NCBI RefSeq assembly: GCF_903969135.1
Contig: NZ_LR824569.1
Location: 2,935,001-2,999,000, forward strand
DNA: 64,000 nt
Source: Chryseobacterium sp. JV274
Lineage (GTDB): Bacteria; Bacteroidota; Bacteroidia; Flavobacteriales; Weeksellaceae
Reading direction: 5' to 3'
Below are positions 1-9,511 of this stretch, in pieces. The first letter of the stretch is position 1; every line of letters starts with the position of its first letter. A model generated the notes under the pieces. It saw nothing but the letters and a program-made list of their open reading frames with translations. It was not told the DNA's origin and did no database searches. The translations under genes were made by a program, and so were the position numbers.

Positions 1-498
1 AGCTTAGCAGCATCTATTGCAGGTAAGATATTAAAAATCAACAATGAAAGCATCAGACATTCATTGATGACATTCCAGGCTGTAGAACACAGATTGGAAT
101 TGGTGACTGAAATTGATAGTGTAAAATACATCAACGACAGTAAAGCAACCAATGTGAACGCTACTTATTATGCTCTAGAAAGCATGAAAACACCAACCGT
201 ATGGATCGTTGGTGGATTAGATAAAGGAAATGACTATACCGAAATTGAAGATTTAGTCAAAAGAAAAGTAAAGGCAATTGTTTGCCTTGGAGTAGATAAC
301 AAGAAGATCATAGATTTCTTTAAAGACAAAAAAGAAGTTATTTATGATACTTCAAGCATGGAAGAAGCCGTGAGGATTTCCAAATCACTGGCTAAGAAAG
401 GCGATACCGTCTTATTATCTCCGTGTTGCGCAAGTTTTGACTTGTTCAAAAGCTATGAAGACAGAGGACGCCAGTTTAAAGAGCAGGTACTAAAGTAA
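1..498 (+). CDS. murD: UDP-N-acetylmuramoyl-L-alanine--D-glutamate ligase, C-terminal part
   Basis: Cytoplasmic Mur ligase that adds D-glutamate to UDP-MurNAc-L-Ala in peptidoglycan precursor synthesis. The reading frame is open from base 1, so the 5' part lies outside the window; 165 of roughly 450 residues are present. Visible family features are the HR(L)E...INDSKATN segment of the C-terminal domain (Lys and Asn there contact substrate in MurD) and the late SPCCASFD...DRG element. It is first in the visible dcw cluster and is followed 42 bases later by ftsW. Identity is supported both by motif and by the murD-ftsW-murG-murC order usual in Bacteroidota. Confidence 0.95.
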   Translation, partial: SLAASIAGKILKINNESIRHSLMTFQAVEHRLELVTEIDSVKYINDSKATNVNATYYALESMKTPTVWIVGGLDKGNDYTEIEDLVKRKVKAIVCLGVDNKKIIDFFKDKKEVIYDTSSMEEAVRISKSLAKKGDTVLLSPCCASFDLFKSYEDRGRQFKEQVLK

Positions 499-540
499 AA
501 TGTTTTTTGTACAAAGTACATTATACATCAATACAAAATT

Positions 541-1779
541 ATGGACGAACAGAACACAGAAAGCAGATTTGAATTTCTAAAGGGTGATAAAGTACTTTGG
601 ATGGTCATCCTTGTGATCTCCATTTTCTCTATTTTCCCTGTATACTCTGCAAGTTCAAATCTCGAATACATTGTTAATAACGGGACTACAACGGGTCACG
701 TTATCAAACATATGTTCTTTGTAGTCTTAGGATTAGCAATTATGCGACTGGTAGGAACAATAAAATATGAATATATCGGAAAGCTCAGCAGTATTCTGCT
801 CGGTCTTATGATTGTTCTGCTGATTGTTACCATGTTTACCGGGCAAACCATTGACGGAGCCAGTGCTTCCAGATGGCTGAAAATCCCGGGAACACCAATT
901 TCCTTCCAGCCTTCATCATTTGCCTTTTTAATGCTGATTATCTACCTGTGCAGATATTTAACCAAAAAGATCACAAGAGAAAGGCTTCCAATAGAGAATA
1001 TCATGTATATTTTCGGGCCTATCCTGCTTGTTTTTGTATTGGTAGCAAAAGATAACGGTTCCACCGCATTAATGATTTTAATGGTTTCCGTAGTGGTTCT
1101 TGTCATAGGACAGCTTCACTGGAAATACATTGCAGGATTTATTTCTGCCTCATTTGTAGCTATTGTTTTATTTTTATTAATAGCTCTGAATACGAACATG
1201 ATTGGCGGAAACCGTGTTCATACATGGATGAGCCGTGTAGAAACATTTACTTCAAGCAAAGCAAAATCAGCCGATGTAGATGATGAAAGTATAAAAGCAA
1301 AAAACTATCAGGTAATGCAGGCTAAAGCAGCCATCGTACATGGTGGAATCACCGGAATGGGACCAGGAAAAAGTGCATTGAAACAAATGCTTCCACAATC
1401 TGCCTCCGACTTTATCTTCGCGGTTATTGTAGAAGAATACGGAGTGATTGGAGCTGCTTTTCTCATCTGTTTATATCTGATTATGATGATACGGATCGTG
1501 ATGATCGCCAGTAAAATGCCGGCATTTTTCGGATCCTTGCTCGTTCTCAGTCTCGGGGTAATGATTTTTATACAGCTTTCAGTAAACATAGCCGTTGCAG
1601 TCAACCTGATCCCGGTAACAGGACAGCCGCTGCCTTTGATAAGTTACGGAGGAACCTCAATGCTGGTAACCTATTTACAGTTAGGTATTATTTTAAATAT
1701 AAGCTCAAGGATTCAGATTTATGATGAAGAAGGAATGGGCAAAAAACAAAGTGTAGCAGAAATAAACGATATCGCTTAA
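541..1779 (+). CDS. ftsW: FtsW, SEDS-family septal peptidoglycan glycosyltransferase
   Basis: Polytopic inner-membrane protein that polymerises lipid II at the division septum together with a class B PBP. The 412-aa length is normal for FtsW. The N-terminus is a short hydrophilic stretch followed by hydrophobic segments. The SEDS signature is clear: an SDFIFAVIVEE segment with Asp290 at the position of the catalytic Asp of FtsW/RodA, the preceding GxGxG loop, and the C-terminal PLPLISYGGTS motif. It sits between murD and murG, with murG starting one base after its stop, so translation is probably coupled. FtsW rather than RodA is chosen from the dcw context. Confidence 0.95.
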   Translation: MDEQNTESRFEFLKGDKVLWMVILVISIFSIFPVYSASSNLEYIVNNGTTTGHVIKHMFFVVLGLAIMRLVGTIKYEYIGKLSSILLGLMIVLLIVTMFTGQTIDGASASRWLKIPGTPISFQPSSFAFLMLIIYLCRYLTKKITRERLPIENIMYIFGPILLVFVLVAKDNGSTALMILMVSVVVLVIGQLHWKYIAGFISASFVAIVLFLLIALNTNMIGGNRVHTWMSRVETFTSSKAKSADVDDESIKAKNYQVMQAKAAIVHGGITGMGPGKSALKQMLPQSASDFIFAVIVEEYGVIGAAFLICLYLIMMIRIVMIASKMPAFFGSLLVLSLGVMIFIQLSVNIAVAVNLIPVTGQPLPLISYGGTSMLVTYLQLGIILNISSRIQIYDEEGMGKKQSVAEINDIA

Positions 1780-1780
1780 G

Positions 1781-2881
1781 ATGGACAAAAAATTAAAAAT
1801 ATTATTATCAGGCGGAGGAACAGGAGGTCATATCTTCCCAGCCATCGCCATTGCTGATGAAATCAAAAAAAGATTTCCTGATGCAGAATTTTTGTTCATT
1901 GGTGCCAATGGAAAGATGGAAATGGAAAAAGTTCCACAAGCAGGGTATAAAATTGAGGGAATTGATATCGCAGGAATTGACAGAGGAAATTTGTTATCCA
2001 ATTTAGGCCTGCCATTCAAAATTCTGAAGAGTTTATCAAAGTCTAAAAAGATTATTAAAAATTTTGCTCCTGATTTTGCCGTAGGAACTGGAGGATTTGC
2101 CAGCGGACCCGCTCTTTATGAAGCAAGCAAAATGGGAATTCCTATTTTCATACAGGAACAGAATGCTCATGCGGGAGTAACCAATAAAATTTTAAGCAAG
2201 AAAGCGAAAGCCGTTTTTACAGCTTATCCAAAAGTGGAAGGTTTTCCGGCAGAAAAAATAAAATTTCTGGGAAATCCGATTCGTGAGAACATTGTTTCAG
2301 GAATGCAGGAAACAACCCAGGCAAAAGAAAAAATGGGATTGAATAAAGATAAGCTTACGATTCTGTCTGTGGGTGGTTCTTTAGGCTCCAGAACATTGAA
2401 TAATGCATGGAAATCTCATTTAAAACAAATGACAGATAAAGATTATCAGCTGATCTGGCAGACAGGAAAGCTTGATTATAAAGATATTGTAAACGAAACA
2501 AAAGATACAGACACTCCTAATATTCAGATCCTTGAATTCATCAAAGATATGGAACTGGCTTATTCTGCAGCTGATATCATCGTTTCAAGAGCCGGAGCTA
2601 TTGCCATTTCAGAGTTGGCCGTAGCACAAAAACCGGTCCTTTTGGTTCCTTTCCCTTTTGCAGCGGAAGACCACCAAACTAAAAATGCCATGAATCTGGT
2701 TGAAAAAAATGCAGCAAGAATGGTAAAAGACTCTGAAATGCAGGAAAAATTCTGGAATACATTATCAGAAATCTGCGAAAATGAAAGGGTAAGGAAAGAA
2801 ATGTCTGACAATCTTAAATATTTTGCCAAGCCAAATGCCGCAAAAGAGATTGTAGATGAGATTTTTAAAGTAATAAAATAA
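1781..2881 (+). CDS. murG: UDP-N-acetylglucosamine--lipid I GlcNAc transferase (MurG)
   Basis: Peripheral inner-membrane glycosyltransferase (GT28) that converts lipid I to lipid II. The N-terminal GGGTGGH loop (residues 11-17) is the membrane/lipid I side signature. The QEQNAHAGVTNK segment and the SRAGAIAISE region around residue 270, followed by a PFPFAAEDHQ segment, form the UDP-GlcNAc pocket. Length 366 aa fits the family. The ATG lies one base after the ftsW stop. A 149-base gap holding a small dispersed repeat separates it from murC. Confidence 0.96.
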   Translation: MDKKLKILLSGGGTGGHIFPAIAIADEIKKRFPDAEFLFIGANGKMEMEKVPQAGYKIEGIDIAGIDRGNLLSNLGLPFKILKSLSKSKKIIKNFAPDFAVGTGGFASGPALYEASKMGIPIFIQEQNAHAGVTNKILSKKAKAVFTAYPKVEGFPAEKIKFLGNPIRENIVSGMQETTQAKEKMGLNKDKLTILSVGGSLGSRTLNNAWKSHLKQMTDKDYQLIWQTGKLDYKDIVNETKDTDTPNIQILEFIKDMELAYSAADIIVSRAGAIAISELAVAQKPVLLVPFPFAAEDHQTKNAMNLVEKNAARMVKDSEMQEKFWNTLSEICENERVRKEMSDNLKYFAKPNAAKEIVDEIFKVIK

Positions 2882-2886
2882 TTAGG

Positions 2887-2920
2887 AAAGGCTTCGACAA
2901 GCTCAGCCTGACACCGTTAA
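2887..2920. repeat. Short intergenic palindromic repeat (CTTCGACAAGCTCAG type)
   Basis: Directly after murG lies an AGGCT...AGCCT inverted repeat whose core reads CTTCGACAAGCTCAGCC. From memory this word is a very common intergenic repeat in Flavobacteria; only one copy is present in this window, so its repeat nature rests on recall rather than on the sequence here. It could act as a mRNA hairpin within the dcw transcript. Confidence 0.45.
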
Positions 2921-3030
2921 AACTTATTTCATTAACGAGTCATGAATGTTAGTTGATTAAAGCTTTATAATAAAAATATTAGTAATTAAACTCTGAATTG
3001 GTTCAAGAGTCATTAAAGATTAAAATATAA

Positions 3031-4398
3031 ATGAACATTTTACAAACATATCAGACTTTTTACTTCGTTGGAATCGGAGGTATCGGAATGAGTGCATTAG
3101 CGCGCTATTTCAATGCATCCGGAAAAAAAGTATTGGGCTACGATAAAACCAATACAAAATTGACTCAGAATCTGATGAATGAAGGGATTGATATTGTTTT
3201 TGAAGACTTTATTGATGAAAGGATAACTTCTCTTCAGAAAGAAGATACATTGGTCATCTATACTCCGGCTATTAAAACGCTTGGAATATTGGATTACTTC
3301 AATGAAAATCAATTTGAAGTGTTGAAGCGAGCTAAAGTTTTAGGATTAATCACTGAAAATACAGATTGTATCGCTATTGCGGGAACTCATGGAAAAACAA
3401 CCACGTCAACCCTTGTAGCTCATTTATGCAAAGAAGCAGATCTGCCTTTCTCATGTTTTTTAGGAGGAATTTCTGAAAACTTTAAATCGAACTTCCTGTA
3501 CAACGGTTCCAAATATTCTGTGGTAGAGGCGGATGAATATGACAGAAGCTTCCTGAACCTTTCTCCTGATTGGGCAGTTGTAACTTCTACAGATGCAGAC
3601 CATTTGGATATTTATGGAGATAAAAGTCATATTGAAGAAGGGTTCAGACAGTTTGCGGCTTTAGTGCCTCAGGATAAACAGCTCTTTGTAAGAAAAGGAG
3701 TAGAAATTGGCAGAGGACATCAAACGTATGCTGTAAATGAGCCTGCAGACTACTATTCTGACAACCTGAGAATGGATCATGATAAAATTTATTTTGACTT
3801 CCATACTCCTACCGAAACAATAAAGGATTTTGTGTGGGAAATTCCGGGAATCCATAATGTGGAGAATGCTACTGTAGCACTAGCGATTCTGCATAATTTA
3901 GGCGCAGATTTTGATACGCTGAAAAAAGCTATTGCCAACTTTAAAGGAATTAAAAGAAGATATACCAAACATATTTATCAAAACGGTAAAATTTATATTG
4001 ATGATTATGCTCACCACCCTACAGAAATCAATGCTGTAGTGAGCTCAATCAGAACATTTTACCCTGATAAAAAACTAGTGGTGGTCTTCCAGCCTCACCT
4101 TTTCAGCAGAACAAGAGATTTCGCAGATGGATTTGCAGAAAGTTTAAGCAAAGCCGATGAACTTATTCTGCTTGATATTTACCCTGCAAGAGAACTTCAG
4201 GAGAATTTTCAAGGAGTTAATTCAAGCTGGCTGCTGGACAAAGTGACATTAGATAAGAAAGAAGTATCGACATTATCCGATGCTTTTGAAAAAATAAAAG
4301 AAAAAGATTTTGATATCCTTCTTACCGTAGGTGCAGGAAATATAGATACCCTGTATGATCCTATTTGTGAGTGGATAAGTGCTGTACAAAAAATATGA
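3031..4398 (+). CDS. murC: UDP-N-acetylmuramate--L-alanine ligase (MurC)
   Basis: ATP-dependent cytoplasmic ligase adding L-alanine to UDP-MurNAc, the first amino acid of the stem peptide. The N-terminal domain carries the GxGGxGMS nucleotide-sugar loop (residues 14-21). The central domain has the GTHGKTTT P-loop near residue 117, and the C-terminal domain has a YAHHPTEI motif near residue 326. Length 455 aa is normal. Its TGA stop overlaps the ATG of ftsQ (ATGA at 4395-4398), which indicates translational coupling. Confidence 0.97.
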   Translation: MNILQTYQTFYFVGIGGIGMSALARYFNASGKKVLGYDKTNTKLTQNLMNEGIDIVFEDFIDERITSLQKEDTLVIYTPAIKTLGILDYFNENQFEVLKRAKVLGLITENTDCIAIAGTHGKTTTSTLVAHLCKEADLPFSCFLGGISENFKSNFLYNGSKYSVVEADEYDRSFLNLSPDWAVVTSTDADHLDIYGDKSHIEEGFRQFAALVPQDKQLFVRKGVEIGRGHQTYAVNEPADYYSDNLRMDHDKIYFDFHTPTETIKDFVWEIPGIHNVENATVALAILHNLGADFDTLKKAIANFKGIKRRYTKHIYQNGKIYIDDYAHHPTEINAVVSSIRTFYPDKKLVVVFQPHLFSRTRDFADGFAESLSKADELILLDIYPARELQENFQGVNSSWLLDKVTLDKKEVSTLSDAFEKIKEKDFDILLTVGAGNIDTLYDPICEWISAVQKI

Positions 4399-5366
4399 AA
4401 AATAAATACAGAATATTAAAAATTGCTGTCACTGTAATCATCCTTGGATTGTTACTGAGTTTCTCGTTGAAGAGATTCAGCCACCAACAGATTACAGACA
4501 ATAAGATTTCTGTAAAAATGAGTGAAAAAACTCCGGTTTATTTTGTTGATGAAAAAGACATCAGGGAGATTGTAAAAAAAGAAAACCCTTCTGGAAAAGT
4601 AGGTGACCTTAATATTCCTTCTTTAGAAAAAAGAATCAATTCACTTCCGGCGGTAGATAGTGCTAATGTCTACCTGAACCTGAATGGAAAACTGAATCTG
4701 GATATCAAGCAGAGAGTTCCTGTTTTCAGGCTTAATAAAGACGGAAAAGACTTTTACGTAGATGAAAAAGGAGTTGAATTTCCAATTTCAAGAACGTATT
4801 CGCATCCATGTATGCTGGTAACCGGAAATGTACAGCCGGATGAATATGAAAAACTGGCAGAGCTGGTAGGAAAGATCGATAAAGATGATTTCAGTAAGAA
4901 ATATTTTATCGGGATTTCAAAAAGCAAAGAAAGCTACAATCTTCTGACAAGTGAAGGAAATTACCGGGTAGAGATTGGAGATCTGGATAATATTGATTTT
5001 AAAGTAAAAGGATTTAAAACCTTCGTGGAAAAATATCTTGTCTACCAGGATCCACAGAAGTACAGTATGATTTCTGTAAAATACCAGAATCAGATTGTTA
5101 CTACTTTAAACCCTTATTTTAAAGAAAATGACAGTATTTTAAAAGCAGGAAAATTAGAACTGGCAAAAGCTCCTGCTCCAATGGCAGCAACAAAGAAGAC
5201 AGAGGCCAGACCAAAAATAGCGGAAGCAAAAAAAACGAGCTCCACGCCGGCAAAACCGAAAGAGAGCGCGAAACCGAAAACACATACAAAAGAAGCGAAA
5301 AAAACAGAAAAAAAATCAACCGCTAAGGCCTTATCCAAGCCAAAGGCAAAAGTAAAAATAGAATAA
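4395..5366 (+). CDS. ftsQ: Cell division protein FtsQ with Lys/Ala/Pro-rich tail
   Basis: Single-pass inner-membrane divisome protein. The chosen ATG overlaps the murC stop and gives a 323-aa protein starting MKNKYRILK; a longer frame from 4371 would lie entirely inside murC. A short cytoplasmic N-terminus is followed by a transmembrane helix (about residues 8-25), then a POTRA-like region (about 40-120) and an FtsQ beta domain. The last ~70 residues are an unusual low-complexity tail rich in Lys, Ala, Pro, Thr and Glu, which by topology would be periplasmic. The assignment rests on position between murC and ftsA plus the TM/POTRA layout. Confidence 0.88.
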   Translation: MKNKYRILKIAVTVIILGLLLSFSLKRFSHQQITDNKISVKMSEKTPVYFVDEKDIREIVKKENPSGKVGDLNIPSLEKRINSLPAVDSANVYLNLNGKLNLDIKQRVPVFRLNKDGKDFYVDEKGVEFPISRTYSHPCMLVTGNVQPDEYEKLAELVGKIDKDDFSKKYFIGISKSKESYNLLTSEGNYRVEIGDLDNIDFKVKGFKTFVEKYLVYQDPQKYSMISVKYQNQIVTTLNPYFKENDSILKAGKLELAKAPAPMAATKKTEARPKIAEAKKTSSTPAKPKESAKPKTHTKEAKKTEKKSTAKALSKPKAKVKIE

Positions 5367-5452
5367 GTCCTTTCGGGACATTCAATACACAAATAGGAGA
5401 TCATCTTTAGAGAAAAAAAGGAAAAAGTAGAAAAAATCAAATCGATATAAAA

Positions 5453-6838
5453 ATGGAAAATCAAGAGTATTCAGTGGGTCTGGACATCGGGACAACAAAG
5501 ATAGTCGCGATTGTCGGAAGAAGGAATGCACACGGGAAAATAGAAGTTCTCGGTGTAGGAAAAGCTAAAAGTCTTGGTGTTCATAAAGGTATTGTGAATA
5601 ATATTTCACAGACTATTAATTCAATCAAGGCTGCAGTATCCGAAGCACAGTCCAGTGCTGGTGTTCCTATCCGCAAAGTTACGGTAGGTATTGCAGGAAA
5701 ACACATTCGTTCTCTGCAGCACTCCGATTATATTATGCGTGAACATCCTGATAAATTTATTACAGACGATGACATTGAAGCATTAAAAGATCAGGTGAAA
5801 AAGCTGGTTATGCTTCCTGGAGAAGAAATTATCCACGTACTTCCTCAAGAATATAAAGTGGATTCCGAGGGTGAAATTCAGGAACCCGTTGGAATGCATG
5901 GAAAGCGTTTAGAAGCTAACTTCCACGTTGTAGTAGGCCAAATGGGCAGCATCAGAAATATTGCAAGATGCGTTCGTGAAGCCGGACTAGAAATGGAAGC
6001 CCTTACTTTAGAGCCATTGGCATCTTCTGAAGCTGTTCTTACAAAAGAAGAAAAAGAAGCTGGTGTCGCTATTGTTGACATTGGTGGTGGTACAACAGAT
6101 ATTGCGATATTTAAAGATAACATCATCCGTCATACCTGTGTGATTCCATACGGAGGCGGAATTATTACCGAAGATATCAAAGAAGGCTGTTCCATCATAG
6201 AGAAACATGCAGAACAACTTAAAGTAAAGTTTGGTTCGGCTGTTCCCGAATTAGAAAAAGATAGTACTTTTGTAACCATACCGGGGCTTCATGGCAGACC
6301 GGACAAAGAAATTTCTTTAAAAACTTTAGCACAAATCATCAATGCAAGAGTAGAAGAAGTTTTAGAAATGGTCAATACAGAACTGAAAGCTTATGGTGCT
6401 TTTGAACAAAAGAAAAAACTTATTGCAGGAATCGTTCTTACAGGTGGTGGTTCAAACTTAAAACATCTTCGTCAGCTGGCCAATTATACCACTGGTTTTG
6501 ACAGCAGAATAGGTTTTGCGAATGAATATATCGCCAACGATAAAAATCAGTACCTGAAAGGCCCTGAATTTGCTACGTCTATCGGGTTACTGATGGAGAG
6601 TTTAAAGATCAGAGACAAAAAGCAGAATGCTGATGAAATCATGGAAGTTGTTGTAGAACAGCCAAAGCCTGAAACCGCTTCAGTACAGACAGAAACTGTT
6701 CAGCCGGTTCAGCATGCAACACCCATTCAGGAGCAGCAGTCTTTTGAAAATGAAAGACAGGAGAACAGAAAGGCGAAATTGACCTTCGGACAGTCGCTTA
6801 TGGAAAAAGTAAAAAAATTCTTTGAAGAAGTAGAATAA
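5453..6838 (+). CDS. ftsA: Cell division protein FtsA
   Basis: Actin-like ATPase that tethers FtsZ to the membrane. The N-terminal phosphate-1 motif GLDIGTTK (from residue 9) and the phosphate-2 motif DIGGGTTD (near 206) are present, with the SHS2/1C subdomain between them. The adenosine-side GGG segment is near residue 330. The C-terminus, KLTFGQSLMEKVKKFFEEV, is an amphipathic membrane-targeting helix as expected, preceded by a ~50-residue Gln/Glu-rich linker. Length is 461 aa. It lies 86 bases after ftsQ and 91 bases before ftsZ. Confidence 0.96.
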   Translation: MENQEYSVGLDIGTTKIVAIVGRRNAHGKIEVLGVGKAKSLGVHKGIVNNISQTINSIKAAVSEAQSSAGVPIRKVTVGIAGKHIRSLQHSDYIMREHPDKFITDDDIEALKDQVKKLVMLPGEEIIHVLPQEYKVDSEGEIQEPVGMHGKRLEANFHVVVGQMGSIRNIARCVREAGLEMEALTLEPLASSEAVLTKEEKEAGVAIVDIGGGTTDIAIFKDNIIRHTCVIPYGGGIITEDIKEGCSIIEKHAEQLKVKFGSAVPELEKDSTFVTIPGLHGRPDKEISLKTLAQIINARVEEVLEMVNTELKAYGAFEQKKKLIAGIVLTGGGSNLKHLRQLANYTTGFDSRIGFANEYIANDKNQYLKGPEFATSIGLLMESLKIRDKKQNADEIMEVVVEQPKPETASVQTETVQPVQHATPIQEQQSFENERQENRKAKLTFGQSLMEKVKKFFEEVE

Positions 6839-6929
6839 ATTATAAATGGTGAATGATAAGCGATAAACGATCTTTTCCTTATCAATTATCATCAATCAAT
6901 TATCAATTATAATTATTAAAAGTATAGTT

Positions 6930-8843
6930 ATGGAAAATATAGGTACACAAGGATTTTCATTTGATTTGCCAAAAGGAAATTCATCCATCATAAAAGTAAT
7001 CGGTGTAGGGGGCGGTGGAAACAACGCTCTGAAGCACATGTACGAGAAAGGTATTCACGGAGTTGATTTCGTGATTTGTAATACAGATGCTCAGACTCTT
7101 GATAATAACCCGGTTGCTAATAAAGTTCAGTTAGGAACCACAATCACAGAAGGTCTTGGAGCAGGTGCAGACCCTGAGGTTGGTGAAAAATCTGCAATCG
7201 AAAGTATTGAAGATATTAAAGCAGCTATGGGACAAAACACCAAAATGGTGTTTATCACTGCCGGAATGGGCGGTGGTACCGGTACCGGAGCGGCTCCTGT
7301 CATTGCTAAAGTAGCAAAAGACATGGGAATTCTTACTGTAGGTATTGTTACCGTTCCTTTCAGTTTTGAAGGTAAAAGAAGACTTGATCAGGCTGAAAAT
7401 GGTCTTGATAAACTAAAAAATAATGTTGATTCATTAATTGTTATCAACAACGATAAACTAAGACAGCAGTTCGGAAACCTTGGATTCAAGCAGGGATTCT
7501 CAAAAGCCGATGAAGTTCTAGCTAATGCAGCCAAAGGTATGGCAGAAGTTATTACAGGTTACTTTGATGTAAACATTGACTTTAGAGATGCTAAATCTGT
7601 ACTTCAGAATTCAGGTACCGCTTTGATGTCTACAGGAACTGCTTCAGGTGAAAATAAAGCCGAAGAAGCGGTAAGAAAAGCCCTTGATTCTCCATTATTG
7701 AATGATAATAAGATTACAGGTGCCAAAAACGTTCTGTTATTGATCAGAAGTGGTGCTGAAGAAGTAACCATGGATGAGATCGGTATCATCATGGACCATA
7801 TTCAGAAAGAAGCTGGAAACACCGCAGATATTATCTTCGGAGTAGGTGCTGATGAGGAATTGGGAGATGCAGTAAGCGTTCTTGTTATCGCAACAGGATT
7901 CTCTAACGACAATAAGAAATTTGCAGGACCTACAGAGAAAATCAGAATCAGTCTTAACGACAGCTTCGATGCTCCGAAAAACTCCCCTTTCAAAACAAGA
8001 GAGGAAAGAGAGTCTGCACCTGATACCACCTATGATTCCAGCAGAGCCAATCATTTCAGATTAGATGATGAAGACCACAGCACACAGTTCAAGGTTACAT
8101 CCATTGAAAAAAAAATGATTCTTGAAGAAGAGCAGGTAAGACCCGAAATAAAATTCTCTGATAAAGAGGAAGATATTATAAACACTCCTGAACAGGCGTG
8201 GAAAAACGAAGAAGAAAGTGAGCAGGAATACAGCTTATTTTCTATTGACGAAGAGAATGAAGATCCAAACGACCTGGAAATTCAGTCTTTCTCATTTGAT
8301 TTTGAAAATAAAAAAGATGAACCACAGGCAGGAACTCCATTCAGCAGCTCGTTTACAGAAGAAAAGCCTGTTGAATTCAGCTTCTTTGTAAACGAACCTG
8401 TGAGAAACGAGCCTAATACCGATTTCGGACAGCCAAAAGCAGAATTTAACAACCCAAGCAATGCTGCTGTAGCTGAACCGGCTCAGAAGATTGAAACCTT
8501 CTATCAGAAACAGGAAGAACCAAAAGCAGAAACAAAAACTGCTTTTGAAAACAAAACAGAAATTGAAGCTCCAAAAACGGAAGAATCAGAATTCACTTTT
8601 GTGAATAAAACGATCGACCAGGACAGAGTGATTGAAAGAAGAAATAAATTGAAAGAATTCAACTCACGCTACCAGAGCTTTGACAGCACGAGTGAGTTTG
8701 AATCTATTCCTGCTTTCAAAAGAAAAAATATTTCGATCGACGGAACCAATGCTTCAGATCAGAACATCAACACGTATCTGTCTGACAACAATGGATCTAT
8801 GCAGATCAGAGAAAACAGATTTTTAAATAAAGACGTAGACTAA
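6930..8843 (+). CDS. ftsZ: Cell division GTPase FtsZ (long C-terminal linker)
   Basis: Tubulin-like GTPase that forms the Z ring. The N-terminal GVGGGGNNA nucleotide loop and the tubulin signature GGGTGTG (from about residue 114) are intact, and the T7-loop region with NxDFRD follows. The GTPase domain ends near residue 330. It is followed by a very long, acidic, disordered linker to about 590, giving 637 aa against roughly 380-400 in many bacteria; long linkers are common in Bacteroidota. An IPAFKRK segment at 593-599 resembles the FtsA-binding C-terminal peptide, but 38 more residues follow it. Confidence 0.97.
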   Translation: MENIGTQGFSFDLPKGNSSIIKVIGVGGGGNNALKHMYEKGIHGVDFVICNTDAQTLDNNPVANKVQLGTTITEGLGAGADPEVGEKSAIESIEDIKAAMGQNTKMVFITAGMGGGTGTGAAPVIAKVAKDMGILTVGIVTVPFSFEGKRRLDQAENGLDKLKNNVDSLIVINNDKLRQQFGNLGFKQGFSKADEVLANAAKGMAEVITGYFDVNIDFRDAKSVLQNSGTALMSTGTASGENKAEEAVRKALDSPLLNDNKITGAKNVLLLIRSGAEEVTMDEIGIIMDHIQKEAGNTADIIFGVGADEELGDAVSVLVIATGFSNDNKKFAGPTEKIRISLNDSFDAPKNSPFKTREERESAPDTTYDSSRANHFRLDDEDHSTQFKVTSIEKKMILEEEQVRPEIKFSDKEEDIINTPEQAWKNEEESEQEYSLFSIDEENEDPNDLEIQSFSFDFENKKDEPQAGTPFSSSFTEEKPVEFSFFVNEPVRNEPNTDFGQPKAEFNNPSNAAVAEPAQKIETFYQKQEEPKAETKTAFENKTEIEAPKTEESEFTFVNKTIDQDRVIERRNKLKEFNSRYQSFDSTSEFESIPAFKRKNISIDGTNASDQNINTYLSDNNGSMQIRENRFLNKDVD

Positions 8844-8927
8844 AATAAGTGTATTAATGTATTGATGAGTCACTCTGTAAAATCATCAATACATTAATCC
8901 TTTCACATTAGTACAAATAAGAATAAC

Positions 8928-9374
8928 ATGAGTTTAGAAAATATAATAAGCGAAGCTATAAAAACAGCCATGAGAGAAAAAGACAGAGTAGCTCTGGACT
9001 CTCTTCGTGCTGTAAAATCTCAGATTCTTCTTTTACAGACAGAAGCAAGAGGCGCTGAAGTTTCCGCAGAGCAGGAAATTGCTATTCTGCAGAGAATGAT
9101 CAAGCAGCGTAAAGATTCTTTTGAGCAGTTTTCAGCTCAAGGAAGACAGGATCTTGCAGAAGTAGAAGAAGCTCAAATGAAAGTAATTGAGAAGTTTTTA
9201 CCTAAACAACTTTCTGCTGAAGAACTTGAAACAGAAATTAAAAATATTATTTCTGAAACCGGAGCTGAATCTATTAAAGATTTAGGGAAGGTAATGGGAG
9301 CAGCATCAAAAGTATTAGCCGGAAAATCTGACGGAAAAAGTATTTCCGAGATGGCTAAAAAGCTCCTGTCTTAG
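8928..9374 (+). CDS. GatB/YqeY domain-containing protein
   Basis: Small cytoplasmic protein of 148 aa consisting of a single GatB/YqeY helical domain, like the tail of the GatB subunit of tRNA amidotransferase. The family is recognised from the N-terminal pattern with DSLRAVKSQI, the middle QRMIKQRKDS segment and the C-terminal KDLGKVMGAASKVLAGKSDG region. Its precise role is unknown; a link to tRNA-dependent amidation is inferred from homology only. It is the last gene of the dcw-linked run and is followed at 9475 by a strong hairpin. Confidence 0.9.
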   Translation: MSLENIISEAIKTAMREKDRVALDSLRAVKSQILLLQTEARGAEVSAEQEIAILQRMIKQRKDSFEQFSAQGRQDLAEVEEAQMKVIEKFLPKQLSAEELETEIKNIISETGAESIKDLGKVMGAASKVLAGKSDGKSISEMAKKLLS

Positions 9375-9474
9375 TTGATAACTAACCGTTGACGGCGATC
9401 CATAACCCTTCAACTTATTTTCTATCAACTATTTATATTAGGATATACAACCTTTGCATATCGATTTGATTAAA

Positions 9475-9511
9475 GAAGCCCGGAACTTTTCAGTTCCGGG
9501 CTTCGCTTTCT
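9475..9511 (+). terminator. Rho-independent terminator after the dcw/yqeY run
   Basis: A perfect 12-bp stem (GAAGCCCGGAAC / GTTCCGGGCTTC, 9475-9486 and 9493-9504) with a six-base loop is followed by a T-rich tract. It lies 100 bases after the YqeY stop and marks the probable end of the dcw transcript. Confidence 0.8.

Noticed and set aside
5114..5464. 116-aa antisense frame opposite the ftsQ tail
   Set aside because: Phe/Leu-rich shadow of a Lys-rich low-complexity coding region; no start signal.
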